Part shown: piece after piece, positions 51,884 through 61,525 of the stretch
How the letters are laid out: the number at the start of each line of letters is the position of its first letter
Numbering within the stretch: position 1 is the first letter of the stretch
Origin: Desulfobacteraceae bacterium
GTDB taxonomy: Bacteria > Desulfobacterota > Desulfobacteria > Desulfobacterales > Desulfosarcinaceae
Length of the DNA: 64,000 nt
Direction of reading: 5' to 3'
Assembly (NCBI GenBank): GCA_013003715.1
Contig: JABDIN010000030.1
Location: 1-64,000 of the forward strand
Position numbers and translations under genes: made by a program
Notes under the pieces: model-generated
Databases searched by the model: none
Seen by the model: the letters and a program-made list of their open reading frames with translations, nothing else
Told to the model about the DNA's origin: nothing

Positions 51884-53917
51884 CTACATCAAAAATGGTA
51901 CCATCAACAAGGCAACAACATTCAGGATCTTAATCATCGGATTAATGGCGGGACCTGCGGTATCTTTGTAGGGGTCACCTACGGTATCGCCGGTAACCGC
52001 GGCTTTATGGGCATCGCTGCCCTTTCCGCCCAGATGACCGTCTTCGATGTATTTTTTGGCATTGTCCCAGGCCGCGCCACCGGTGGTCATGGACAGCGCG
52101 ACAAACACGCCGGTCACGATGGAACCGATCAACAACCCGCCAAGGGCGACTTTACCGAGAATGAATCCAACCAGAAGCGGTGCGATGACCGGCAGAAGTG
52201 CCGGCACCAGCATCTCCTTGAGGGCAAACTTGGTGACGATATCCACACATGCTCCATAGTCCGGTTTTGCAGTGCCTTCCATAATACCGGGGATTTCCCT
52301 GAACTGACGGCGTACTTCGTCAACAACAGCGCTGCCGGCGTTTCCAACCGCCTTCATGGCGATCGAGGCGAACAGGTAAGGCAACAGGCCGCCGATGAAC
52401 AGACCGATGATGACATTAACGTCGGAAAGATCGAATTTGATGCCTTCTGCGGCGCCATGGATGGTGAATTCCTGAACGTAGGCGGCAAACAGAACCAGGG
52501 CGGCCAGACCGGCGGAGCCGATGGCATATCCCTTGGTTACGGCTTTGGTGGTGTTACCCACGGCATCCAGCGGATCGGTCACGGCGCGGACACTCTCATC
52601 CATTTCGGCCATTTCGGCGATACCACCGGCATTATCGGTGATGGGGCCGTAGGCATCGATGGCGATGACCATACCGGTCATGGACAGCATGGACATGGCG
52701 GCCATGGCGATTCCGTAAAGACCGCCAAATGCGTAGGCCATATAGATGGCCAGGCAGATCACCAGAACCGGTGCGGCGGTGGCCTGCATCGATACGGCAA
52801 GGCCGGAAATGATGTTGGTACCGTGACCGGTGGTTGAAGCTTCGGCAATATTTTTTACCGGGGTGTATATGCCGGTATAATATTCGGTGATGACAACGAT
52901 CACGACCGTAAGCACAAGGCCGATAAGGGTGCAGTAGTAAATTTGCATCGCCGAAATACCGGCAATACCGCCCATGAACTGTTTGCTCGCATAGTAAAAT
53001 GCGATGGCGGCGATGATCGCTGATCCGAACATGCCTTTGTACAGGGCGCCCATGATGTATTCACTTTTGCCCAGGCGAACGAAAAATATGGCGATGATAG
53101 AGGCGATAATGGAGATGGCGCCCAGAATCAACGGGAATTCGACAACCATCGCGTTGTCGGGGTAAAGGAGATGACCGATAAGCATGGCGGCAACAGCGGT
53201 AACCGCATAGGTCTCGAACAGATCGGCTGCCATACCTGCGCAGTCGCCGACATTGTCGCCGACGTTGTCAGCAATGGTTGCCGGATTACGGGGATCATCT
53301 TCCGGGATGCCGGCTTCAACCTTACCCACCAGGTCGGCGCCCACATCGGCACCCTTGGTAAAGATACCGCCACCCAGACGGGCAAAAATGGAAATCAGGC
53401 TGCCGCCGAAGCCGAGGGCTACAAGTGCGATAACCGCATCTTTAGGATCAACACCGAATTTCAGTAAAATAGTGTAGTAACCGGCAACGGAAGTCAGGGC
53501 CAGCCCGGCAACGATCATACCGGTAACGGAACCACCACGGAAAGCCATGGCCAATCCTGCAGCCAGACCTTTTTTAGAGGCTTCAGCAGTACGGACATTG
53601 GCAAGAACGGAAACCCGCATGCCGATGTAACCGGCCAGAAACGAGGCAACCGCGCCGAGTAAGAAGCCAATGGCGGTTTTCGGGGTCATGGCGAAAAATA
53701 TCACCACAAAAATGACGGCACCGGTGATACCCATGCTTTTCATCTGTCGATTCAAATAAGCGATAGCGCCCTCTTTGATGGCGCCGGCAATGGATTGCAT
53801 CTTCTCATTTCCAGCAGGTGCGCCTTTCACGACTGCGGCAAGAATTACTGCAAACAGAACACCGACCACACCCACTAATGTGCAGATTAGCGGTATATTA
53901 TTCAATACAACGTCCAT
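51884..53917 (-). CDS. hppA: Membrane-bound pyrophosphatase (K+-independent type)
   Basis: A 677-aa ion-pumping pyrophosphatase with about 16 membrane helices that couples PPi hydrolysis to H+ export. The PPi/Mg site motifs are visible: [39 protein letters not shown], and the C-terminal [18 protein letters not shown]. The stretch [10 protein letters not shown] has Lys and Thr at the positions that mark K+-independent H+-pumping members; K+-dependent ones usually have Ala and Gly there. ATG 53917 with GGAGG five bases upstream is chosen over 53929. It ends before an intrinsic terminator. It conserves energy from PPi of biosynthesis and sulfate or fatty-acid activation. Confidence 0.95.
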   Translation of the reverse strand: MDVVLNNIPLICTLVGVVGVLFAVILAAVVKGAPAGNEKMQSIAGAIKEGAIAYLNRQMKSMGITGAVIFVVIFFAMTPKTAIGFLLGAVASFLAGYIGMRVSVLANVRTAEASKKGLAAGLAMAFRGGSVTGMIVAGLALTSVAGYYTILLKFGVDPKDAVIALVALGFGGSLISIFARLGGGIFTKGADVGADLVGKVEAGIPEDDPRNPATIADNVGDNVGDCAGMAADLFETYAVTAVAAMLIGHLLYPDNAMVVEFPLILGAISIIASIIAIFFVRLGKSEYIMGALYKGMFGSAIIAAIAFYYASKQFMGGIAGISAMQIYYCTLIGLVLTVVIVVITEYYTGIYTPVKNIAEASTTGHGTNIISGLAVSMQATAAPVLVICLAIYMAYAFGGLYGIAMAAMSMLSMTGMVIAIDAYGPITDNAGGIAEMAEMDESVRAVTDPLDAVGNTTKAVTKGYAIGSAGLAALVLFAAYVQEFTIHGAAEGIKFDLSDVNVIIGLFIGGLLPYLFASIAMKAVGNAGSAVVDEVRRQFREIPGIMEGTAKPDYGACVDIVTKFALKEMLVPALLPVIAPLLVGFILGKVALGGLLIGSIVTGVFVALSMTTGGAAWDNAKKYIEDGHLGGKGSDAHKAAVTGDTVGDPYKDTAGPAINPMIKILNVVALLMVPFLM

Positions 53918-53950
53918 TCTGTCCTCCATAATAAGTTAAAAACCTATAAT

Positions 53951-54532
53951 TCATAATTTTCGATTGAAATTGTTCATCCCATCAGCTGCGCCTTTGCAAA
54001 GGATGGTGACTACGGCATCTTTCGCCCTGTCCTGGATAGTGACCAATTCTGTTTTTTCGGCCGTGGAAAAGCCATTCAACACAAAATTGGCGACACCCGT
54101 TTGTGTGTCAGGACGCCCGACACCAATCCGGAGACGAACGAAGTCTCCGCTGCCAACGGCCCCTATGATGGACCGCACACCATTGTGCCCTCCATGTCCT
54201 CCTTTCTCTTTTATTTTTAATCTTCCAAAAGCAAGGTCTATGTCGTCATGAACGATCAACACATCCTCACATAATATCCTGTAATAACTTATTAAATTCT
54301 GTATTGGCGGCCCACTGCGGTTCATAAAGGCCATGGGTTTAGCCAGAATCACCTTCCGGTCCCCCATAACACCACGACCATAGTGGATACCGTTTAAAAC
54401 CTTGTCCAAAGGTATGGAAAAAGCATCGGAAATCGTATCAATCACCATGAAACCGACGTTATGCCGGGTGGCCGAATATTTTTTACCCGGATTGCCCAGT
54501 CCGGAAATGAGCGTAAGCTTTTGTTCCGACAT
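53951..54532 (-). CDS. pth: Peptidyl-tRNA hydrolase
   Basis: Pth frees tRNA from stalled peptidyl-tRNAs. The 193-aa protein has the family signature GLGNPGKKYSATRHNVGF (the catalytic His is in RHN), KPMAFMNRSG, VHDDIDLAFGRLKIKEKGG with the catalytic Asp, GHNGVRSII and FVRLRIGVGRP. It follows rplY by about 60 bases; prs-rplY-pth is a common conserved group. The start ATG 54532 has a weak upstream GGTT, but the N-terminus is family-like. Confidence 0.95.
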   Translation of the reverse strand: MSEQKLTLISGLGNPGKKYSATRHNVGFMVIDTISDAFSIPLDKVLNGIHYGRGVMGDRKVILAKPMAFMNRSGPPIQNLISYYRILCEDVLIVHDDIDLAFGRLKIKEKGGHGGHNGVRSIIGAVGSGDFVRLRIGVGRPDTQTGVANFVLNGFSTAEKTELVTIQDRAKDAVVTILCKGAADGMNNFNRKL

Positions 54533-54564
54533 GTAACCCTTTTATAAAGAGCAAATCGATCCAC

Positions 54565-54584
54565 AAAAAACAGCCGGTCCCGGC
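54565..54584 (-). terminator. Possible terminator between rplY and pth
   Basis: On the minus strand, GCCG-GGAC-CGGC is followed by TGTTTTTT. The stem is short, so read-through into pth is likely. Confidence 0.35.
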
Positions 54585-54594
54585 GTCGGGGGGC

Positions 54595-55266
54595 CTATGC
54601 GTTTTCAGCGGATTTGGTGTCCTCATCTGACTCTTCTTCACCCTCTGCACCTTCTTCGCCCTCTTCGCCCTCTTCAAGTTCTTCCTCTTCGGGCTCTTCC
54701 TCAGCCTTTGGTACAAGGACGGTGAGTACCGTGAAGTTCACATCGTAAGGAATTTCCACGTTGCCTTCCAGTGGGATGTCCTCCACATGAACACTGTCAC
54801 CAATATCCAATTCGGTGACATCAAGGGTTATGGCCTCGGGAATTTCATGGGGCAGGCAAAACACTTCCAGTTCCCGGCGAACGATCTGCAGCGTGCCACC
54901 GGCTTCAACACCCGCGGCGATACCTGTGGTGACCACAGGTACATTCACCTTGATTTTGCTTTCCAGATCCACTTCATAAAGGTCCAGATGGATAAAGCTT
55001 CTGGTCAACGGATGGGTTTGGAATTCCTTGATCATTACCGCTCGGGGCTTGTCATCATTACCATCGATGCTCAATCCAAACAGCGCACGATACGCCGACC
55101 CTTGCTTTAGAACCGCTTCCAGGTCCAACGACGAAATGGTTAACATGGCCGGTTCGGTTTTGGGACCGTATAAAACGGCGGGGATTTGCCCCTGCCGTCG
55201 CATTTGTTTTGCGGGTCCATCCCCTTTGGTGGTCCGCAGCTTCGCATTTAACTTAATTAAATCCAA
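54595..55266 (-). CDS. rplY: Ribosomal protein L25, general stress (Ctc) type
   Basis: A 223-aa L25/TL5/Ctc protein that binds 5S rRNA. The N-terminal L25 domain (1-90) starts with LIKLNAKLRTTKGDGPAKQM and includes IPAVLYGPKTEP; the C-terminal beta domain (95-185) has VPVVTTGIAAGVEAGG and the EITLDVTELDIGDSVHV-like IPEAITLDVTELDIGDSVHV. The last 35 residues are a highly acidic Glu-rich tail (EEEPEEEELEEGEEGEE), longer than usual. It lies between prs and pth. Confidence 0.94.
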   Translation of the reverse strand: MDLIKLNAKLRTTKGDGPAKQMRRQGQIPAVLYGPKTEPAMLTISSLDLEAVLKQGSAYRALFGLSIDGNDDKPRAVMIKEFQTHPLTRSFIHLDLYEVDLESKIKVNVPVVTTGIAAGVEAGGTLQIVRRELEVFCLPHEIPEAITLDVTELDIGDSVHVEDIPLEGNVEIPYDVNFTVLTVLVPKAEEEPEEEELEEGEEGEEGAEGEEESDEDTKSAENA

Positions 55267-55292
55267 GAGTTAGTCCTCCTTGAGACGAATTT

Positions 55293-56231
55293 CTAAATAA
55301 ATAGTGATGTAACTGAATCTCCCTTATAGCTGCGAATTATCGCTTCCCCAACAAGAGGTGAGATCGACAGTGTAACAATCTTGCCGCTCCGGGCGGCAGC
55401 CTCGGATAATGGGATGGTATCTGTGGCGACAAGGGTTTTGATGTCGGAAGATTCGATCCGATCAACGGCGGGGCCCGATAGGACGGGATGCGCGCAACAG
55501 GCATGAACTTCCTTGGCGCCGTGCTCGGCTAAAAATCCCGCCGCTTCAGTCAACGTACCGGCGGTATCGACCATATCATCGAGAATGACAGCAACTTTGC
55601 CCTTCACATCGCCAATAACCGCCATGGCTTTGGCTTTATTGGGTGCTGAACGCCGTTTATCGATGATGGCCAGGCCGGCGGACAATCGTTTTGCGAACGC
55701 TCTGGCACGTTCAACACCACCGGCATCCGGTGAAACAATGACGAGGTTGGAATTAAACTTTTCCTTGATATAGCTGATGAGAACCGGAGCGGCGAAGAGG
55801 TTGTCAACGGGAATGTTGAAAAAACCCTGGATCTGCCCGGTATGAAGATCCATGGTGATTACCCGGTTTGCGCCGGCCGTCGTCAGCAAGTCGGCCACCA
55901 GTTTGGCACTGATGGGAACCCGCGGCGCCACTTTTTTGTCCTGCCTCGCGTATCCATAGTAAGGGATGACCGCGGTGATTCGACGGGCGGATGCCCGCTT
56001 CATCGCGTCAATCATAAGCAATAGTTCAACCAGATTGTTATTGACCGGGTGGCAGGTGGATTGAATGATGAAGACATCCTTGGTACGGACATTCTCGTCA
56101 ATCTCGATCTGAACTTCCCCATCGCTGAACCGGTCGATCTTGGCACCGCCCAGGGAAATATTCAGATATTCACATATTTTTTCCGCAAGTGCCGGATTGG
56201 AATTTCCCGAAAACACAAAAAAATCGCTCAT
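55293..56231 (-). CDS. prs: Ribose-phosphate pyrophosphokinase
   Basis: Prs makes PRPP from ribose 5-phosphate and ATP for nucleotide, histidine and tryptophan synthesis. The 312-aa protein shows [37 protein letters not shown], the ATP-binding [23 protein letters not shown], and the PRPP-binding [19 protein letters not shown]. Length is normal. It is preceded by tRNA-Gln, 36 bases above, and followed by rplY. Confidence 0.96.
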   Translation of the reverse strand: MSDFFVFSGNSNPALAEKICEYLNISLGGAKIDRFSDGEVQIEIDENVRTKDVFIIQSTCHPVNNNLVELLLMIDAMKRASARRITAVIPYYGYARQDKKVAPRVPISAKLVADLLTTAGANRVITMDLHTGQIQGFFNIPVDNLFAAPVLISYIKEKFNSNLVIVSPDAGGVERARAFAKRLSAGLAIIDKRRSAPNKAKAMAVIGDVKGKVAVILDDMVDTAGTLTEAAGFLAEHGAKEVHACCAHPVLSGPAVDRIESSDIKTLVATDTIPLSEAAARSGKIVTLSISPLVGEAIIRSYKGDSVTSLFI

Positions 56232-56267
56232 TACATTAGATCCCCACTCCTACCTGAGCATAAAAGT

Positions 56268-56342
56268 TGGCTGGGGCGGGAGGATTCGAACCTCCGAATG
56301 CAGGAACCAAAATCCTGTGTCTTGCCACTTGACGACGCCCCA
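56268..56342 (-). tRNA. tRNA-Gln (UUG)
   Basis: On the minus strand, a 75-base tRNA. The acceptor stem is TGGGGCG paired with CGCCCCA, the anticodon stem-loop is CAGGA-TTTTGGT-TCCTG (anticodon TTG), and the T arm is GGAGG-TTCGAAT-CCTCC. The 3' GCCA includes an encoded CCA. It lies between ispE and prs on the same strand and may be processed out of their transcript. Confidence 0.95.
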
Positions 56343-56441
56343 CTATAAAAAATCGCCGAATTCAACATTAACCCCAGCCCATCGGCGGCCGTCGGATCCG
56401 CAATAGGATGAGTCTTTATTGAACACCGGCAATGTTAAAGT

Positions 56442-56586
56442 AGTGTCCATCCAGAGACAGCATCTTGTGGCCCATATCTGCGTTCTCGCGTTTTAGAAAT
56501 ACTCGACGTAAGCCCATTACGACTGCGTTTTCTAAAACAGTGCGGCCTTGATCTGAACCACAAGCTACTATCTCTGGATGGACACT
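56442..56586. mobile_element. 145-bp foldback MITE with AAAGT target duplication
   Basis: The ends AGTGTCCATCCAGAGA and its near-perfect inverse (starting TCTCTGGATGGACACT) extend inward as an imperfect stem through CTTGTGG and GTTTTAGAAA, so almost the whole element folds back on itself. A perfect 5-bp direct repeat AAAGT flanks it (56437-56441 and 56587-56591). There is no coding capacity. It sits on the ispE stop codon: excising it with one AAAGT would leave TAA, and with it the stop reads TAG, so the IspE protein is unchanged. Confidence 0.88.
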
Positions 56587-57454
56587 AAAGTAACAGATTG
56601 GCCAGAAATATTTTTTCATCAACACGGTCCGGATAATTCGCCTTGGCGTCAAGGGCTGTTTGACCATCAGAATACAATCCGAATACAGTCGGCCCGCTGC
56701 CGCTCATCAATGCACCATCAGCGCCGGATGAAATGAGATATTTTTTGATCCTGTCGATAATCTCGTATTTTTCGGCGGTTACGGCTTCCAGATCATTGTT
56801 AAGATGCCGTCCTGCCTGGAAAATCAGGCCATCAAAAGGTTGATAATTAAGTTGTTTTCGGGGTTTTGTCAATCCTAATTTCAGATTTTTATAGACCCAT
56901 GCCGTGGACACCGGGAAGCCGGGAAATATGAGCAACACGGTACAGGGACGAAGCCTGTCATAGGGCTGTAATTGTTCTCCGACCCCTGTGGCGATGGCTG
57001 GTTTTCCATGGATAAAAAAAGGAACATCAGCACCGATCTGCAGTCCCATGGCCATCAGGCGATCCGATGAAAACGGGTAATCGAACAATTGGTTCAGACC
57101 GGACAATACACCGGCTGCATTACTGCTGCCACCGCCCAATCCGGCACCCACGGGAATGTTTTTCACCAGCGTGATGGAAACACCCGGATGCCGGATGCCT
57201 TTTTCAATCTCCAGTTTTTCCAGAAACAGTTTGGCCGCACGTGCCGTCAGGTTCGTTTCATCTCCGGGGACATCGGGATGATTGCAGACCATACGCAATT
57301 TATCGGCATTCAGATCAAGCTGCAAGGTATCATACAAACCGATGGCGCACATGAGCGAACACAATTCATGATACCCGTCATCACGCTTTCCGGTTATATG
57401 TAAAAACAGGTTGATTTTGGCGGGAGTGGCTATTTCAAGTGTATTTTTGAGCAT
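56585..57454 (-). CDS. ispE: 4-diphosphocytidyl-2-C-methyl-D-erythritol kinase
   Basis: IspE is the fourth enzyme of the MEP isoprenoid pathway. The 289-aa GHMP kinase has the N-terminal ATPAKINLFLHITGKRDDGYH, the ATP-binding PVGAGLGGGSSNAAGVL near residue 96, and the C-terminal ALMSGSGPTVFGLYSD. Its stop codon lies on the edge of an inserted MITE, which rebuilds a stop without changing the last residues. It lies downstream of the DUF1844 gene and a dispersed repeat and upstream of tRNA-Gln. Confidence 0.95.
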   Translation of the reverse strand: MLKNTLEIATPAKINLFLHITGKRDDGYHELCSLMCAIGLYDTLQLDLNADKLRMVCNHPDVPGDETNLTARAAKLFLEKLEIEKGIRHPGVSITLVKNIPVGAGLGGGSSNAAGVLSGLNQLFDYPFSSDRLMAMGLQIGADVPFFIHGKPAIATGVGEQLQPYDRLRPCTVLLIFPGFPVSTAWVYKNLKLGLTKPRKQLNYQPFDGLIFQAGRHLNNDLEAVTAEKYEIIDRIKKYLISSGADGALMSGSGPTVFGLYSDGQTALDAKANYPDRVDEKIFLANLLL

Positions 57455-57480
57455 ATCGGCAGATGCCGTCCTGGCCTATT

Positions 57481-57552
57481 TCGTATTTTCGCAACGCCGC
57501 TGAATGGGATGTTTGGCTCTTGAAGATGTCACGTTATTTTTTCGCGAGCCCT
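57481..57552. repeat. 72-bp dispersed intergenic repeat, copy 2
   Basis: Gap-free match to 15876-15947, with 7 differences by my count. It lies in the 150-base space between the DUF1844 gene and ispE, both on the minus strand, as copy 1 lies between gcvT and gcvH. A few further matching bases on the left (CC-T/G-AT) suggest the unit may begin near 57475. Confidence 0.75.
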
Positions 57553-57604
57553 TAGTCCCCACGAGGCCGGCCTTATATTCGCCGGGCGAAACGGCGACGC
57601 GCTG

Positions 57605-57961
57605 CTATTCCTTTTCCTTGATGTACAGAATCCGCAGATCATAGAGGATGTTCTTTAACATTTGTTCCTCATCCATGGTCAGATTCCCTTTGCTTTTCTC
57701 TTCAAGAATGGCAAGGATATCGATAGTCTGTTTGGCCATGGGCAGATTTTTGACTTTTTTACCGATACTCGGGTCATCAACGATACCCAGGTGGACCAAT
57801 GCTGATGAGTTCAACGAAAAAATGAAGGTTGAAAAGTTGATTTTTGGGAGCAACATTTCCTGTTCGTCATCTTTTGCCTGTTCATTCCCTTTTGACGGGC
57901 CCGCCTCCACTGACGCTTGATCGTTCTCCGCGCCTGTCTTATCTTTCTCTTGATCAGTCAT
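57605..57961 (-). CDS. DUF1844-family protein
   Basis: A 118-aa protein with a variable, charged N-terminal 45 residues and a DUF1844 helical domain: LPKINFSTFIFSLNSSALVH, NLPMAKQTIDILAILEEK, and the final MLKNILYDLRILYIKEKE. The function of the family is unknown; members are widespread in Desulfobacterota and often precede ispE or other housekeeping genes. ATG 57961 has AGGAG 8 bases upstream; the frame open to 58051 adds non-conserved residues. Confidence 0.88.
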   Translation of the reverse strand: MTDQEKDKTGAENDQASVEAGPSKGNEQAKDDEQEMLLPKINFSTFIFSLNSSALVHLGIVDDPSIGKKVKNLPMAKQTIDILAILEEKSKGNLTMDEEQMLKNILYDLRILYIKEKE

Positions 57962-58114
57962 GGTCTCTCTCCTATATAAGGCATTATATTCCGAACCAAA
58001 TGATGTAAACATGAATACAATATGATACCAAATGGTTGAATGGTTCAGCAATATTAGTTAAAAAAACAAACATGTTCAAGTGATAATTACGATGGGAACG
58101 GAAAAGGTGACGTC

Positions 58115-59677
58115 ATGCTGATTACGGAAATACTGGCCAGGAATGCCAGGATGTATGGGGCCCATACGGCCTTGGTTGAAATTGATCCGGATGCAGGCCG
58201 GCAACGGCGGATGAGCTGGAAAAAATTCGATGATGACGCCAATCGTCTGGCCCAGGCCTTGATCTCTCAGGGCATACTCAAAGGCGACCCGGTGCTGCTG
58301 CTGCTGGAAAACTGTCTGGAATGGCTGCCCATATATTTTGGCATCCTGCGAACCGGTGCATGGGCGTCACCCGTGAATACGCGGTTTGAAATGGATACCG
58401 TCCTGAAATGCGCCGAAATATCAGCGGCCAAGGCGTTGATTTTTAGCGAGGCCTTCATTGATGAGATCACATCGGCGAAGCAGCTGTTTGAACAGAGTGT
58501 CGAATCTTTTATTTTTGTGGGCCCCGAACGCAGAACACCGGACTTCGCCCTTTCATACCGGCAGATAATGAATACTTACCCACCGGAAAATCCGGTTGTT
58601 CCCTTGCGCATCACCGACGATGCCGCGCTTTATTTTTCCGCGTGCATCGAATATCAGGCCAAAGCCGTTTTGTTGAATCACCGCAACCTTGAACACGCCG
58701 GGTATGTTGAAAATCACCATCACCAGCAGACCCATGACGACAACTTCCTGTGTGTGGCGCCCTTGTATTACGCCGGCGCCAAAATGCACTGGTTGGGCAA
58801 CTTTATGGTGGGCGCGCCGGCCGTTATTCTCAAAGCGACAACACCTCAGCAAATTCTACGGACAATAGCCGAAGAACAGGTAACCATCGCCTGGCTCCTG
58901 GTACCCATGATAATGGATATCCTGTTTGCCATCGACAGCGGTGAAATCAAGTTAAGCGAGTATGATCTTCGCCCCTGGCGGTTGATGCATACCGGCACCC
59001 AACCGGTACCATTGAAGGTCATTAAGGCATGGCAAAAACACTTCCCGTACCAGCAATACGATACGAACTATGGATTGGCCGAGGCCACCGGTCCGGGTTG
59101 CATCCACTTGGGCATGGAAAATACCCACAAAACCGGCGCGATCGGCATACCCGGTTTTGACTGGGAAATAAAAATTGTGGACGACTCGAATCATCCGGTT
59201 CCCGATGGTGAAGCCGGAGAGCTGGTGGTCAGCGGTCCCGGTATCATGAAAGAATATTATAAAAACCAAAAACTCACCAATGAAGTTATCGGTGATGGCT
59301 GGCTGTACACCGGGGATATCGTCCGCATGGATAAAGATGGATTCCTATGGTTTGTGGGACGTAAAAAAGAGGCCATTGTTACCGGTGGAGAGAACATTTG
59401 TCCCCTTGAAATCGAGGATTACCTTAAAGATCACGGAGACATTGAGCGGGTGGCGGTCATCGGTATTCCCAGCCTACGGCTCGGGGAAATCGCGGCGGCG
59501 GTGATTCAACCCAAAAAAAATGCCGCCCTCACGGAAACGGACATACGCGGCTATGTCGGCAGCCTGCCCAGGTACAAACAACCCCGGAAAATCATCTTTG
59601 GCGACATCCCCATGGATGCCGCCGGCAACATCGATAAACAAAAGCTTAAACAGATATACATACCGCACCGGAGCTGA
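58115..59677 (+). CDS. Acyl-CoA synthetase-like protein lacking the catalytic lysine
   Basis: A 520-aa member of the adenylate-forming (ANL) superfamily by fold. The A5 motif YDTNYGLAEATG and A7/A8 region GWLYTGDIVRMDKDGFLWFVG with GRKKEAIVTGGENICPLEIE are intact. The A3 P-loop, usually TSGTTGxPKG, reads SACIEYQAKAV. The A10 motif, usually GKI with the adenylation Lys, reads AAGNIDKQKL, with Asn505 in place of Lys. It may therefore be a pseudoenzyme, or it may catalyse only the thioester step. It follows a minus-strand operon and stands alone. A Shine-Dalgarno (AAAGG) lies 8 bases before ATG 58115. Confidence 0.85.
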   Translation: MLITEILARNARMYGAHTALVEIDPDAGRQRRMSWKKFDDDANRLAQALISQGILKGDPVLLLLENCLEWLPIYFGILRTGAWASPVNTRFEMDTVLKCAEISAAKALIFSEAFIDEITSAKQLFEQSVESFIFVGPERRTPDFALSYRQIMNTYPPENPVVPLRITDDAALYFSACIEYQAKAVLLNHRNLEHAGYVENHHHQQTHDDNFLCVAPLYYAGAKMHWLGNFMVGAPAVILKATTPQQILRTIAEEQVTIAWLLVPMIMDILFAIDSGEIKLSEYDLRPWRLMHTGTQPVPLKVIKAWQKHFPYQQYDTNYGLAEATGPGCIHLGMENTHKTGAIGIPGFDWEIKIVDDSNHPVPDGEAGELVVSGPGIMKEYYKNQKLTNEVIGDGWLYTGDIVRMDKDGFLWFVGRKKEAIVTGGENICPLEIEDYLKDHGDIERVAVIGIPSLRLGEIAAAVIQPKKNAALTETDIRGYVGSLPRYKQPRKIIFGDIPMDAAGNIDKQKLKQIYIPHRS

Positions 59678-59726
59678 AGCTTGGTTAGCGCCATGCCGGC
59701 ATAACACACGCCGGTAACGCTATTGC

Positions 59727-60995
59727 TCAAACACCGGTTGCAGATCTGGACATCACTTTTTTCCCGCGGTAAATTACGCCGAGACACGGATTAAACCCGA
59801 CACCATAGGCCAGTTCAGCGGGCGAGGCAATATCCCATACCGCCAGATCCGCCTGTTTCCCCACGGACAACGTGCCCTTTGAGTCCCCGATTCCCAGTGC
59901 CTTGGCGGCGTGTCGGGTGACACCGGCCAACGCCTCTTCAGGGGTCAGATCCAACAAGGTGCAGGCCATGTTCATAATGGTCAGGATACTGCCCACCGGA
60001 CTGGAACCGGGATTGCAATCCGTGGATATGGCGATGGGAATCCTCAGTTCACGTATCCGGTCCACCGGCGGTTTCCGGGTTTCCCCCAGATAGTAAAACG
60101 CACCGGGCAGCAATACGGCCACGGTACCGGCTGCAGCCATGGCCCGGGCGCCTTTTTCCGAAAGGTATTCCAGGTGATCCGCGGAACAGGCCCCAAACCG
60201 TGCCGCCAGTTCCGCCCCGCCCTGATCGGATAATTGTTCGGCATGGAGCTTTACCCCGAGCCCAAGTCGGCCGGCAGCGGTAAACACCCGGTGAGTTTGA
60301 TCCGCTGTAAACCCGATGGTTTCGCAAAAGGCATCCACGAATTCGGCCAGGTTCTTTTTCGCCACCACCGGCAGGACCTCCCGGCAGATAAAATCGATAT
60401 AGTCATCACTTCTCCCCTTATACTCCGGCGGCAAAGCATGGGCACCCAGAAATGTGGGAACCACATCAGCCTCCAGTTCAACTCCAAGGCGGTGTGCCAC
60501 TTCGAGCATCTTCACTTCGGTATTCAGGTCCAAGCCATATCCGGATTTTATTTCGACCGTTGTCACGCCTTCGGTCATGAGCGATGCCAATCGCCGGGAG
60601 GCGTCGGAGAACAGGTCATCCGGTGACGCCTTCCGGGTTGCCTTCACCGTGGACAGAATACCGCCCCCCTCGCGGGCGATCTGCGCGTAGGAGACACCTG
60701 TCAGTCTTTTTTCGAATTCGTCAGCCCGGGTCCCGCCCCAGACGATATGCGTGTGGCAATCTATCAGACCAGGGGTGATCCAGTGTCCATCCACATCCTC
60801 AACGGTTTTCGCTGCTGACAACAACGCCGGGGGTAGTCCTTTACTTTCTCCCAGCCAGACGATCTTGCCGCGTGAAACCGCCAGCGCTGCTTCGTGCATG
60901 CGTCCGTAGGGCTCTCGCCCGGCCATGGTGGCAAGGTTGGCATTGATGAACAAGGTATCGATGGCGCCGTCATATTCTACTGGCAAGGAGTTCAT
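59727..60995 (-). CDS. hutI: Imidazolonepropionase
   Basis: HutI opens the imidazolone ring in histidine degradation. The 422-aa amidohydrolase has the metal-binding LIDCHTHIVWGGTRADEFE, GGGILSTVKATRKAS, VTTVEIKSGYGLD, VVPTFLGAHALPPEY, VKLHAEQLSDQGG (His ligand), CSADHLEYLSE and AISTDCNPGSSP (Asp ligand). The normal partners hutH and hutU are absent from the window. GAGG lies 7 bases before ATG 60995. Confidence 0.95.
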   Translation of the reverse strand: MNSLPVEYDGAIDTLFINANLATMAGREPYGRMHEAALAVSRGKIVWLGESKGLPPALLSAAKTVEDVDGHWITPGLIDCHTHIVWGGTRADEFEKRLTGVSYAQIAREGGGILSTVKATRKASPDDLFSDASRRLASLMTEGVTTVEIKSGYGLDLNTEVKMLEVAHRLGVELEADVVPTFLGAHALPPEYKGRSDDYIDFICREVLPVVAKKNLAEFVDAFCETIGFTADQTHRVFTAAGRLGLGVKLHAEQLSDQGGAELAARFGACSADHLEYLSEKGARAMAAAGTVAVLLPGAFYYLGETRKPPVDRIRELRIPIAISTDCNPGSSPVGSILTIMNMACTLLDLTPEEALAGVTRHAAKALGIGDSKGTLSVGKQADLAVWDIASPAELAYGVGFNPCLGVIYRGKKVMSRSATGV

Positions 60996-61525
60996 TCATT
61001 AACCTCAGTTTCAATGATCGGAAATGGTGATAGCAGGGTAACCGCCCTTGACTTTTTCATGTATTTATTCAGATTAATTTTCATCTTTTCCATGTGGAAA
61101 TGCATACCATTTCTATACAACAGCTGAATCCATTTGTGAAGCATGCCGCCATTTGAAATTTGAGCTTTTTCATTTGACATTTCCTGTTTTCATCAGACAC
61201 AATTCCAGCCCTGTCATTTTTACATGCGTTAGCCCTGGCAAACGGGTCAAATATTCTCTCCACTCAGACAGGCATTGCCATGGCGTGATTAAAATGTATT
61301 GCGGGAGATGGTTGCTCAGCCCTGAGAAGTATCATTGACATGGAGAGAAATGGGATAAAAACGGAGTCCCCGGCAGATAATTTCAATCATAATATATGTG
61401 AACCGATTTGAAATAGAGTTGTCCTGTTGTCCCCACCAATCCCCTTGTTTCAGAATCCAATTGGTGTATAACTGTATCATCACCGCACCGACCCCGGAAA
61501 TCTTCAAGACGAGGAATAGCCGATT
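60996..61525. other. Gene-free divergent region
   Basis: About 530 bases between hutI (minus) and the primase-helicase-like gene (plus). It is AT-rich with several short repeats of TTTCAT/ATTTGA type. TTGACT at about 61050 is a possible -35, without a good -10. I see no reliable open frame or RNA gene. Confidence 0.4.

Noticed and set aside
56343-56360. TATAGT just upstream of tRNA-Gln as its -10 box
   Set aside because: The hexamer overlaps the first base of the mature tRNA, leaving no room for a 5' leader.
56416-56667. 83-codon minus-strand frame that spans the MITE and the end of ispE
   Set aside because: It is formed by the element and an alternate frame of ispE; no ribosome site and no recognisable domain.
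60777-60793. AGTGTCCATCC, identical to the first 11 bases of the MITE end
   Set aside because: It lies in the conserved coding region of hutI (opposite DGHWITPG), with no partner end or target duplication, so it is a chance match.
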